This document shows positions 24,736 to 36,300 of a stretch of 64,000 bases of DNA, piece by piece. Below the pieces are notes generated by a model. It was not told where the DNA came from and did no database searches. It saw only the letters and a program-made list of their open reading frames with translations. The first letter of the stretch is position 1, and each line of letters starts with the position of its first letter. This stretch comes from Desmodesmus armatus (lineage: Eukaryota > Chlorophyta > Chlorophyceae > Sphaeropleales > Scenedesmaceae): NCBI GenBank assembly GCA_007449985.2, contig VIIQ02000092.1:174001-238000 (forward strand), read 5' to 3'. A program made the translations under genes and the position numbers.

Positions 24736-26651
24736 TGCTGTGTAGTAGTGGCTGAGCCCTCCTCTGCTTGTTTGATCTTGGTGGGAGCTGGGCACCTGGG
24801 TTCAAGGTGCATGGCATGTTCTTTGATGATGCGACAGAGGCCTTAAAGCTTTCAAAGGTGCATCTGTGGTCTCCTGGCATATTGTTGATGACAATGCAAT
24901 TGTGTGTGTGCCTTTTGTGCACCAGTAGGTTGCCAGGCATCAAATTTGACAGGCCTTGAGGTTTCTTTTTGAGACTGTATTGACAGTACCTGCCCCTTAG
25001 GCAGGCTGCCGAAGCACTGGCCAAGTTGCTGGGTGGTTAGCCGCGTGCAGTATCAAAGTAGCCTCCTGTGCGTGCTCGGCAGATGTTGTGGCAGACATAT
25101 GAGGTGCAACACAAACAGGATGAACATTCCCTTTGCTAGACCTCATTGCTGATGGTGGCACATGCCTAACTTCAGTCCACTGGATCTGCAAGTGGCAGGT
25201 GCACTGAAAGCAGCACAAAATGGCGGCAAGAGGCTTGGCACTTTGCTCTCTACATTGGACAACTCCAGCGACACAGGCAGCAGGCACAATGCAAGTGTTT
25301 GTTATGATAAACTTTGCTGACATTGCAGATTGAAAGCCAGCATGCTGCGCAGTGCCACTTGGAGGCCAGCTGCCTCTGCACAGATTGCCACTGATTGTTG
25401 TGTAAGTACGCAAGTGATCAGCAGCTCAAGGGCAGGGGGAAAAGGCAGTGCCACTGCCGCGGCGGCCATATTGGTAATCCACCGTGGGCCTAGAGAGTGT
25501 GCAGCTGTCAGGCCGCGAGGCGCAATACATATCATTCGTCATATAGTCAAAGTGGTATCGAGGCTGAGGTCAATGCCCGCATCTCCAACTTGGCAAGGGT
25601 AAGGGCAGGTTTGCACACTGACATGCAGCGCTCGTGGAGTGCACGCACTCTGCTTGTTGCACCCAGATGCAATGCATTCTGCCTACGTGCCACATATGTC
25701 AGTACCTATGTTGCTGTTTGGAAGTGATACTTGGCTGTCGTCAAATCTCAGGCTGGTCAGTTGGAAGTAGTGCAGCCCTCGAGCGATGATTGTTGGACGG
25801 CAAGCAGCATATGTGGTCTCATTGCGCCAGGTAAGCCTTGCTGCTCATCTCACAGCCTACAGGCTGCGGTGGCTGGGTCGCGATGCTGCGGTGGCTGGGT
25901 CGCGATGTTGCGCATGGGGGAGGACCGACACCCCTTTGTATACCAAGCACTCTCCTCTCTCATGCATAAACTTGGTGCAGCACCTTGCAGAGCACCACCT
26001 ATTACAAGCAACCTCAAGCAGCCAAATCCCTTCACGACGCAACAACCACCCTGTAGGTCTAAAAGCTCCCAGCCAGCTGCATTCCCAACCCAGCATGCCC
26101 GGAGCACACGCCAGTGCTGCATGGCTATCATCCCCTCCTCAGGTTGCTGCCGACCATCATCTCCCTTTCCTGAATTGACTTCAGGTAGCTACACTTCGAC
26201 CACCCCACAACATCCTCAACACACACATCCCACCTGCAGACATGCGACACCACACAACACGGGGAGGCTGTGATGAAAAGCTGTGTAGGTGTGCTGTTAC
26301 CGCACTGCGCAGTACCAGGAATACATGCGCTGGGTAGGGGGGGGGCTCTAGTGCTGGCTGCGGCACACAAGGATGCCATGCAACGGCATTGCAACCAAAC
26401 ACCATGACAACCATTCACGCCTCACAGGGAGACCCAAAGCTGCTTCTTTGCCCATGTTCTTGATCGCGGCGTGGATGGGGTCACGGCATGGCCACATCAA
26501 CATGTACTGTACCTGCTGTCTACTACGGCTGGTGTCCACACGTTGCAGACGCGAAGAGGATGCGGGTGTGACGTCATATCTATGACAATCATTGAATGTG
26601 AACTCCTCAAGCTGAAAGTGGTACACCCACCTACTTGCCGGCGCTGCTGCA
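24736..26651. other. Convergent 3' region between uL6 (+) and the F-box/LRR gene (-)
   Basis: No recognisable gene in 1.9 kb. TGTAA occurs at 25401-25405 on plus and, read on minus, at 26002-26006, each about 650-670 bases beyond a stop codon; they may mark the two polyadenylation sites. Nothing else identifiable was seen. Confidence 0.45.
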
Positions 26652-28528
26652 TCAATGCACGTCTGCCAGTGCTGCAGCTGCCTGCTGTGCCACTCCACAG
26701 CCGGGGTGGTCAAGGTGGAGCCGTGCCAGCTGCCGCCACACAGGCTCGTCACCACCTGCGACAACCAACCAACAGCAGCAGGAGCAGCAACAGTCAAGGA
26801 TCAGCCTTCCCCGACAGTGAAGAACACGTGCCACATAGCTTACACGGCTGTGGCAAAGACCAACATTGCCAACGCATGTGCGATCAGGCTTGCATGCGCA
26901 TGGCCTACACACCAGCACACATTGCAACTGTGTCCTCAAAGATATAGGCTCTATTGTTGCACTGGCCGATTGGCAAACATGTGGGCGACAAAGAACACAC
27001 AGCAGCCGGGCGCTGTTCATGCTCATGGTGCAACACCAGACAGTAGACTGCCCCGAGGCGGGCAGGAATGCAAATGACTATGACACATGTACAGCTCACC
27101 ATTCAAGTCAATGGCTTGAGGGACCTCATCATCTTGGTGGTGAAAAAGCACTTGGAGCGAAGTCAGCTGCGTGAGCTGTGTCAGGTCCAACAACGAAGCC
27201 TCTTCCAACCTTCCAAGGCCAGACATATTCAAGGACCGAAGCCCTGCTAGGTGACACACTGCCTGCACAGCCTGCTCTGCCGAGCCATGCCAACTAACAT
27301 GCAGGTTCTGCAGCGCACCCAAGCCCTGCAGTAGTGACAGTTCTGGGTTGACCAGATTCAGCATATACAGACTCTGCAGGCCAGGGCAGCAGCTGAGGAG
27401 GGAGGTGCTTGCAGGAGCTTGGGCATAACCGCCTGCTGGCTGCCTGACACCTTCAATGCCAAGTGACCGCAGGTCTGGCAGCTTCCTGCCAGTAGGAAAC
27501 ATATGCTGCCACACCCCTGTTGGCAGTGTGCATCTGTGAACAGAGAGAGCCTGCAGCTTGCTGCTGGCTGTCAGGGCTGCGTAGGCTGATGCAGGAGGGT
27601 TGCTGTCATCATCACTTTGCAAGCTGCCATACAGGCTGAGCCGTGTCAGGTGCTGCAAGGGCTGCAGGTGAGACAGCAGCTGTGCCACCCCTGCTGCGCC
27701 CCCACGTATGTTGCAGGCTCCTGTCGTCAGGTGCTGCAGCTTGGTCTTGCCAGCCAGGCAGCCTGGCTCTACCACCATATCCCCTATAAGCTCCAGGCGC
27801 GTGAGGTGGTGCATGTTTGACAACATGCTGCAGGTAACTCTGCAGCTGATCATGTTGGCAAGCCTGAGACCTACTAGCCGAGTCAAGGCTTGCAGCGCAG
27901 GAGTGGCCTCGTCAGGGCCCGCTATCTGCACGCTGTCAAGTTCAAGGCAAGTAAGGTGCTGCAGCTGCTGCAACGCTTCGACTGGAAAGCTCGTCTGATG
28001 TGCTCTCCATGAGGTCAGGGCGACGTGCTCCAGCCCAGCAGGCAGCTGCGACAGTGCTGCAGTCAGCGCTGCGGCCGCCCCACTGTCAACCACCCTGCAA
28101 CAATTCAGCCGCAGCTGCTTGAGGGCTGCTATTGCGGCAGGATTGCCCAGCACACCCTGGGAGCGATTGGAGCCTGGCAGCAGCTGCAGTCGGAGGTGAT
28201 TGAACTGCAGGCTGGTGAGCTGCACCTGTTGGGGCAGCTGGCGGATTTGAACTGAGTTGGGATCATCAGCCCTTGGGAGGCCTGTGACATCAAGGCTGTT
28301 CACGTGCTGACCGTGCTTGCGAATGTACACCATCACGCCGCCCAACTGGTGCTGTTTGGAGAACTGTGCTGTGATGCTGCTCAGCGCCACCACGGCTACC
28401 TGGTGCAACCTGCTGTGGGCCCTGGCGGCACTGAGTATGCTGCGGTTGTTGTCTGCTGCACAGCACTTTAGCACTCGCAGCAGGCAGGGGTCGGGCAGTG
28501 CCACCAAGGGTGACTCAGCACTTGCCAT
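26652..28528 (-). CDS. F-box/leucine-rich-repeat protein
   Basis: Probable substrate receptor of an SCF ubiquitin ligase, judged by an F-box-like N-terminus (LPDPCLLRVLKCC at residues about 11-23 from the chosen start) followed by about a dozen leucine-rich repeats, for example LKQLRLNCCRVVDSG, LTCLELDSVQIAG, LVGLRLANM, LTRLELIGD, LTRLSLYGSL, LRSLNMSGLG and LTSLQVLF. The start at 28528 (MASAESPLVALP) gives the F-box at the usual place; the frame is open from an earlier ATG at 28609. Nearly all coding sequence is one exon (27100-28528). A donor at 27094-27099 joined to an acceptor before 26755 adds a last repeat, WRQLARLHLDH, ending at the stop 26652-26654; without splicing the frame would stop at 27023. 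The target is unknown. The F-box match is weaker than the LRR match. Confidence 0.8.
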
Positions 28529-29929
28529 GCTGTGGGAGCAGCACCCTGGAGGGCATACACAGCAGCACACGAGGGACGTTGTTGCATGTGATGTGCTATG
28601 TTGTTTCAAAGGTTGCTTTTACCGTGTCCTAGGCGCCCGGAAGACGGGACAGCAGCAACAACATGCTGTGAAAGGCCTTTGACAGGCCAGGCATGCATGC
28701 AGCACAGTGCTAGCACGAACTGCATGCCCAACTCTATGCTGCTCCTACTGACCTTGCGTTGGCAATGTATCTCCGAGTTCCAACCGCTTGATGTGGAAAC
28801 AGGCGATATGGTGCGCGTCTAGATGCCGTTGCGAGGAGATCTGCAACTAATAAAGTCGTTTTGCCGGTAATAGATGGAGTGGCATGCTACACGGATCATC
28901 TTATAATGCCTACAGAGGGTTTACTAAACCCCGCGTTGATATCGTCACGATGTAATATGCGGTATGACGTGTTGTGCTGAGCCCAGCACTGATGCCCTCA
29001 GAGCACCCAAGTCAGATGCAGCCTTGAGCCCCCTATCTGAACTGAGACATGAATTTACTTGCATGTACATCATAGCGGATTGGCCATGTTTGAGTGACTC
29101 AGAGGGAGCTTGACAGACAGATCACAACCAAAGGCATCCACCATGGCTGTAGCATACGCGCCGAACGAGCCTGCAATCACTATAAAATATCCTTAATGTC
29201 AGCTATCGTGTGTAAGAACTGTCCCTGCTGAAGCCTGGCGCTTCAGCTGACCAGTGACATTGCAGTACAGAAACGACCTCTAACAAAATTTTAAAGTTTA
29301 AACTTGCAAAGCCCGTGACATGCCTGGAAACAATACCTGCGCCGCATACACATGCAATAAGGCAGTACACTGGCACAGCTGCCCGCCATTATGGAGCAGA
29401 ACTATCCAGCTAGACTCCAGCTCTAGTAGAGCCGCAGCTACAAGCCCTCAACACCTACCGAATGCGGCTGCACCCTCTGCCCCTGCTGCAGCTGTGTCAG
29501 CAGCCCTGTCAGACCCTTCCCCGCAAAGTTGGGTGTAACCCCAACCGTACAGCAGCCCTGGGCAACATCCATAAACGCACAGCTTGTGCAAGCAACCCTG
29601 AAGCCATTACACTATATTACAAACACAGCAAACGTTGAAGGTATCAGGACCACCATGTTAGGGCGCATGTCGCCACCTTTCGGGTGTTTGTCACTCAACA
29701 CGGTGTCTAGTCAAATACAGCATGTCCACCATCTGCCAAGCCGCATCTCAACATGTCCTCTTCATGTCAAAATTTGCGTCATGGCATGATCACAAAAGCA
29801 GCCAGCCCTGTCACACCAGGTTGCTTCTACGGTTCAACTTGTGCCCCAAAGACAGAACAACATAAACAGCATGCTCACACTGTCCCCAAGCTGCCAGCGC
29901 AGAGAGGCAACGCTCCCTCTACTGCATGC
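28529..29929. other. Intergenic region between F-box/LRR 5' end and CAP-G 3' end
   Basis: Holds the F-box/LRR promoter at its left and the CAP-G 3' UTR at its right. No gene was recognised. Read on minus, TGTAA motifs at 29607-29611 and 29617-29621 lie about 760 bases beyond the CAP-G stop and could be its polyadenylation signal. Base composition around 28.8-29.3 kb is more AT-rich than elsewhere. Confidence 0.45.
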
Positions 29930-30374
29930 GCATGTTTGCTGCATAGCTGGGAGCCAGAGGCTGCCTGCTGGGGGCCCTGTTGCCTTGGCCGGCGCCCCTG
30001 CCGCTCCTCCCTTCCCGTCCTGCACCCCTGCAGCCTGTGGCGCCTCCTGCTCACTGCCTGATGAGCTGTCATCCTCACTGTCCTCAACTTGTGCCCAAGA
30101 GCAGTTTCACCACCGCTCACCCAGTGGGCAAGAACCTGCTTCACTACCTTCATTGCATGCGCCTGTTAGCAGCACTGCTGGGAGCCAGGGGCTGCCTGCG
30201 TGCCCCAGTCGCCCTGGCTGGCGCCCCTGCCACTTGTCCCTTCCCGCCCCGCACACCCGCAGCATGTGCCCCCTCTGTCTCACTGCCTGACGAGTCATCC
30301 TCACTGTCATCTTCGTTGTCGCTGTCACTAAGCTCACTCACAGCCCCAGATGCAACAGACCAACAACGCTCCAC
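29930..30374 (-). repeat. Two decayed tandem copies of the end of the CAP-G last exon, beyond the stop
   Basis: The coding end of CAP-G (SELSDSDSDGD ... GARRQPLAP ... NRRMQ stop) recurs twice downstream with a period of about 210-230 bp, at about 30155-30374 and 29930-30110. Both keep the acidic Ser/Asp stretch and the GARRQPLAP-like segment. They lie after the stop at 30375-30377, so they are 3' UTR unless the stop is bypassed. Confidence 0.88.
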
Positions 30375-33300
30375 CTACTGCATGCGCCTGTTTGCAGCAT
30401 TGCTGGGAGCCAGGGGCTGCCTGCGTGCCCCCGTCGTCCTGGCCGGCGCTCCCTTCCCACCCCGCACACCTGCCGCCTGTGCGGCCTCTTGATCATCATC
30501 TGACGAGCTGTCGCCATCACTGTCGCTGTCACTGAGCTCACTCACAGCCCCAGGTGCAACAGACCTCGACGCTGCCGCTGCTGCTGTTGCACTGCTCCTC
30601 CTGGTGCTCACAGGCTCGATGTCATCAACCCCATCATCGCTGCTCTCAGCTGTGGTGAACTCTTCACTGTCAGGTATCTCCTCAACCTCCTCCTCATCAG
30701 CAGCGGCAGGAGTGCTTGCAGCCCCAGCAGCAGCTGCTGCCGAGCCCCGCCGTCTGCTGCTGCTGGCAACAGCACCTGCCGACACACGCCGGCTGCCTGC
30801 AGCAGCAGCGGCAGCAGCCGCAGCTGCGGCCTCCACAATCTCTGCATCGCTGCTGCTGCTGCTGTCCTCCTCTTCATCTTCGCTGCTGCTGCTGTTGTCA
30901 TCGCTGCTGCTGGATGCTGCAGCAGCCCTCCTTGCCGCTGTTGACGGCCTGCCTCTGCCCCTTCCACGCGCTGGCGCGGCTGCCGAGGCGCGCCCTCTGC
31001 CGCCCCGCGCCGTGCCTGTGCTGCTGCCCCCTGCTGCTGCCACAACTGTGTCAGCGCCGCCAGCGGCTGCAGCCTCTGCAATGCCGTCAGGCAGTGCTGG
31101 CAGCTGCTCCAGAGAGAGCTTGCGGTACTGCAGCATGAGCTGCTGCAGGTCGTCCTCTGCAAGCAATCAAAAGGACAGAGTGGTGCACAGGTTTCAACCA
31201 GTGCACAGACGAAATCAACACAAGTGAATGTGCAGGCAGTTGGGGATAGCATCCTGCAGCTGCTCAGCTGACAGACACCTAGCTGCAGATCGCCTGTTGC
31301 GAATGTGAAACAAGCGTTGTCCACATACGCTAAGCAACCAGCTATGTGTGGATGCTGCCAGAGGCTGCTGCGCGATGTACAGTGCCACGTAGCAAAACAA
31401 CCAACACCCGTTGTCTGAATGCGTGCTGTCTGACCTGCAAGAGTGTCTGGGTGTCCTAGTATCTAGAATGGGACACTGCCTTCAATTTGCATGTACTGCA
31501 CCGTACCGTATTGTCAATATGCAGTGTTTCTTACCAGGCAGCGTGTCTGCTGTGAGGCCGGCTGCGTCAGCCAGCGCCTGCAGGTGGTGCTGCACTGCCG
31601 CCGAAAGTGTGTAAGCATTCGAAAACAACGTAATGCAGGCAGTGTTCCATCATAAACACTAGGCACTCCCGACACTACAGCTTCAAAACGTGCCGCACTG
31701 TACTGCCGATACAGATAATGCTTACCTGGCAGCGTGTCTGCTGTGAGGCCGGCTGCGTCAGCCATCGCCTGCAGGTGCTGCTGCAGGGCCGCCACGTCCT
31801 TGGACAGTGTGGCATCCTTGCTGGGGCTGACCAGCACCGATAGGCTGTTGGCCACAGACTGCAGCACCGCTAAGTCCTGGGCATCGGGCGCCAGCGGCAA
31901 CTCCATGACAGCCTGCGCAAGGTGGTGTGAACGAGGAAATGAATCAATGATAAACTGCTGACACTTTTTGATATCTTCAATTTGGTAACCCAAGCGGCTG
32001 CAGCAGGACAGCCATCAGCAAGCAGAGTTCATTGTGTTGGTGTGATTATAGTGGTTTGAGAGAAGGGGTATGCAGCACCGCAAAGTCCTGGGCATCTGGC
32101 GCCAGCGGCAACTCCATGACAGCCTGCGCAACGAGGTGTGAAGCAGGGGAAGGGGTCGTCATGTGGTATTAGTATTGGTATCACAGTACAGTACAGTAAT
32201 TGTGAGGGGGCACCGATCAAAGGTTCTTGGTGTGTCCAGCACAGCTTCATCAGCAAGCAACCTCTGTGATGGTGTAATTGTACATCGCGATAAAGGGTAT
32301 TCAGTGCGGCCATGGACTGCAGTGTCTTGAGCACCTGGGTCAGGCGGCAAGTATGACACTTTCTACGCCCGCTCACCTTGGCCAGGGTTGACAGGTAGGG
32401 CTTGTACACTGCCGGGCTGGCAAGTTGCCAGCACCAACGGTGAACGGCCACAGTCTCGCCACCACCACCACCTCCACCACCACCATCACCAACAACAACA
32501 CCTATACTGCCACCCTTGCGACATCTTGCCCCGCCTCACCTTGACAAGGGGTGGACAGGTAGGGCTTGTACAGTGCTGGCTGCTTGCCCGCACCAACAGT
32601 GAAGCGCAACAGTGTTGGCCCCCTCCCACACCACCCACTCTTGCGAAACCCCACACCCGCTCACCTTGACTAGGGTGGACAGGTAGGGCTTGTACAGTGC
32701 CGGCTGCTTGCCCGCGCCCACAGTGAAGGGCCACAGCACACACACCTCGGCCAGCAGCATGTGGGCCACAGAGCTGAAGCTCTCACCCAGCAGGGTGACC
32801 GTGCCGCCACCTGCAACAGCACGGGACAACTGAAATGTCAGTTTTTGCACACTGTGTATGGGGTTCTGAAGGTGGCTCCAGCCCCCCACAGATGGGAGGC
32901 ACCACCTTTGCAGGAGGAACATTACGCAAGGGGTGGCGTTGGAAAGCACCTCAGAGGCAATAGGGGCAGAGAGCGAGAACGGTGTGAGACAGGTTTAGCC
33001 CAGAAGCAAGAAGATCCTTTCGCTGCTTGCTCACCGTGCTGACTCCCTGATGGCTCAACCGCCTGCTCCCGCCGCGCCCTGGCTTGCTGCAGCAGCTGCA
33101 GCACATACTTTGCAAGCAGCGGCGCGGGATGCTTCTTACTCTTCACATGCAGAGCCTGCCGGGCCGCAGGCAAGCACGCAGCCGCAAGCTGCAGGCAGTA
33201 CGCCTCCGACGCTGCGCTGAACACGTCGAAGAAGACCGACAGGCGCTGACCCACTTCCGTCACGGCCGCGGTCGCAGGGTGGAACTGCAGCTGCAGCAGC

Positions 33301-36300
33301 AGCGCAAGGGCTCCCTGCAGCAGCAGCGCCTGCTGCTGCCTGCTGTCGGCTGGCAGCAGCTGAATGCCGTCCTGTCCCCGAAGCACAGCAGGGGGTCCTG
33401 TCCCAGCTGCAGCACTGCTGCCGGCTTGTGCGGCCGCGGTGGCTGGGCTCGCGTGGTGCGGGTAGTGCCTGAGCCACACCCGCTGGTGCAGCAGCAGCTT
33501 TGCTAGGGTCTCTGCCACCACTGCGATGAGATCGGCAGCTGCTGCTGGCAGCACACAGTCGTCTGCTGCTGGCTTGGCTTTGGTGCTTGGCCTGGGTGTG
33601 CCACAGAGAGAGACAACTTGAGAGGTAGACATAAGAGTGAAAGTGATGTGGAGAAGGAGGTATGGCTCTGATGTTGAGCAGTCTTGTTCATGTGTCAGAC
33701 ACTTTGCATGGTGTGTGGTGTGGATGACGAAGGGGGTGTCTCTAGTGTGGGTAGAGCCTGACCCACCACAGTGACTGGCTGTTGCAGCTGGCAGCACGCA
33801 ATCCCTTGTAACTCAGTCTCACCTCCCCGCCCTCCTTCCAGCAGGCTTGTCGCCGCCTGCCTGTGCCTCCACCAGCAGCGACTGCCCTTGCTCCATCAAC
33901 AGCTCCAGCAGCCCCTTGGGACTAGCAGTGACCCTACTGCTGCCGCAGCCGCCATTGCTGCCATCATTGCTGCCACTGCTGCCAGGACCAGCGTCCTCAC
34001 CCATACCCTCAGGCGCTTCTCCTGCTTGTGCCAAAGCACCCCCAGCTGCTGCTAAGGCCCCAGCAGCAGGCCGGCGCAGCACCGAGTCGACAGCAGCAGG
34101 GCCGTACAGCAGTGCAATGTCTGCCAGCGCCCGCACGGCTGCTGCTCGAACCAGTAGACTGCCCTCAGCAGCTAGCAGGGGGCCCAGGAGGGTCACGGCG
34201 GCGGTGAGCAGGGCGGGCTGGAAGCCCGCTGCCACCACTGCGTATGCACCCACACACTCCACAGCCTTGGCCCTGCAGGGTCAGGGCGGGGTGGGTGGAT
34301 GCATAGGTGGGGGTTGGGGGGGGGGGGGTGGAGGAGGGGGGGTGGGTGGGTCAGGGTCATACAAATGTGCAAAGTCTGCCATGCCTCAAGCAGCTAGCAG
34401 GGAGCCCAGGCGGGTGAGAAAGGAGGGCTTGCAGCATGCTGCCACCTCTGCGTATGCGCCCACATACTCAAACAGCTTTTGCCGTGCGGCAGTGATCTGC
34501 ATGCAGGCATGTCCGCACATGTGGTGGAAGGGAGATGTGACCTGAAGGTGTTTGCTGGAGCTGTGTTGCTTGAGGTTGGAATTGTGAGGGGCCCTACCAC
34601 GCACACTGAACAGCATGTGAACTTGGAGGGGCTGTACATGTGCAAACTCTCCCTGCCAATCAATGACGGAGCCGCACCTGACCACGGCATGCTCTGACTT
34701 GAGGGCCAGCAGCAGCAGCAGCTCCCAGAGGCTCGCAAAGCCGATGCTGCCCGTGCCGGCTGCCTCCAACCCCTGCTGCCGCAGCGGCACGCGTTGCAGC
34801 ATCTTGACGGTGTAGCTCAACACTTGCAGCACCTGCCTCGTGTCTGCAGCATCCACTGCAGCGGCACATCAGGGTTGCGGTGCAGGGCAGACACACAATA
34901 GCAAGCATGAGCAGCCAAAACACTCTGTATCTGGACAGAGATGTGTGCAGGGATTGCACAAGCATTCTCAGACCAGGGGTGAGGAGGAAGCAAAGCCAAC
35001 TTGTGCTCGCATTGCCTGCAGCGGGCTCTCAAAGGTTCTCAACACCTACAACACCTGACGCGTGTCAGCAGCTTCCACTGCAACACCCCTTCAGCCCACA
35101 CACCCGCTCACCCGCCCCAGTGCGGTGCATATGCTCGTCCGCACCGTCAGCCGGTTCGCGCAGCATCCCCGCACCAGCCGCAAGGTCTGCGATGCCGTCA
35201 AGCATCGCAGACACAAACCCTGCCGTAGTGCCCTGCATGGCCGCCACCAGCTGCACCACCGCGCCCTCATACACACCCCATGCCATGTATCCCAGCACAT
35301 CCCACATCCGCCCACCTGTGAAGTGAACGTGCTCGTCCGCGCCGTCTGCCGGTTTGCGCAGCAGCCCTGCACCAGCCGCAAGGTCTGCGATGCCGTCCAG
35401 CATCGCAGACACAAACCCTGCCGTCGTGCCCTGCATGGCCGCCACCAGCTGCACCACCGCGCCCTCATACACACCCCATGCCATGTATCCCAGCACATCC
35501 CACACCCGCCCACCTGTAAAGTGAACGTGCTCGTCCGCGCCGTCTGCCGGCTTGCGCAGCAGCCCCGCACCAGCCGCAAGGTCCGCGACGCCGTCCAGCA
35601 TCGCAGACACAAACCCTGCTGTCGTGCCCTGCATGGCCGCCACCAGCTGCACCACCGCGCCCTCAAACATGCCGTCGCCGCCGTTGCCCTCCAGCTGAAG
35701 CCCCGATGACTCATCGCAACCGCCGTCGCTGTCATTGTTGCTGTCGTCGGCCATGTTTGTGGCGGGGTCGAAGTCACGTGTGGGGTCCAGGGCGATCAGC
35801 TGCTGCAGGAAGGGTGCTGCTGTGTCCCTGCTGGCCACGTCAGTCCACTCCTGCACACATGCACACATGCACCATTGTCACAACGCACATCCAAGTCCCT
35901 ATCCTACCCTATCAAAAATGCGTCCACAGTATTAGCACACAGAGCCACGTCAGTCCACTCCTGCACACATGCACCATCGTTACAACACACATCCAAGTCT
36001 AGGGTTTAGGGTTTGGAACACATGCAAACCGTCACAACACATCCTAATCCCTCCACAAGGATCCTAGCAAATACGCATCCAGAGAGTGAGCACACAGAAT
36101 GCATGGTGCCGGCAGTGTTTCTGATTGAAGCCTGCACAGCAGGTTGCAACCTTGCAGACTGCTGGACATGTATGCCGCACAAGTCCCCACATGCTCAGCC
36201 AACATGAAACAAGGGACGGACACGTGACCAAGTTTGCGATGATGAAACACTCTGTGTGTGCTGTCATAAGGCTTGGCCCGCCGGTGCTTTAGTAGCCAGG

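Noticed and set aside
30604..31227. Long plus-strand frames rich in Leu/Ala opposite the CAP-G tail
   Set aside because: Antisense shadow of Ser/Ala/Asp triplet repeats in the real minus-strand exon.
35998..36017. Telomere-like words (agggtttagggtttgg), and another at 11170-11182
   Set aside because: Only about two repeat units each, within introns of clear genes; too short to be interstitial telomere.
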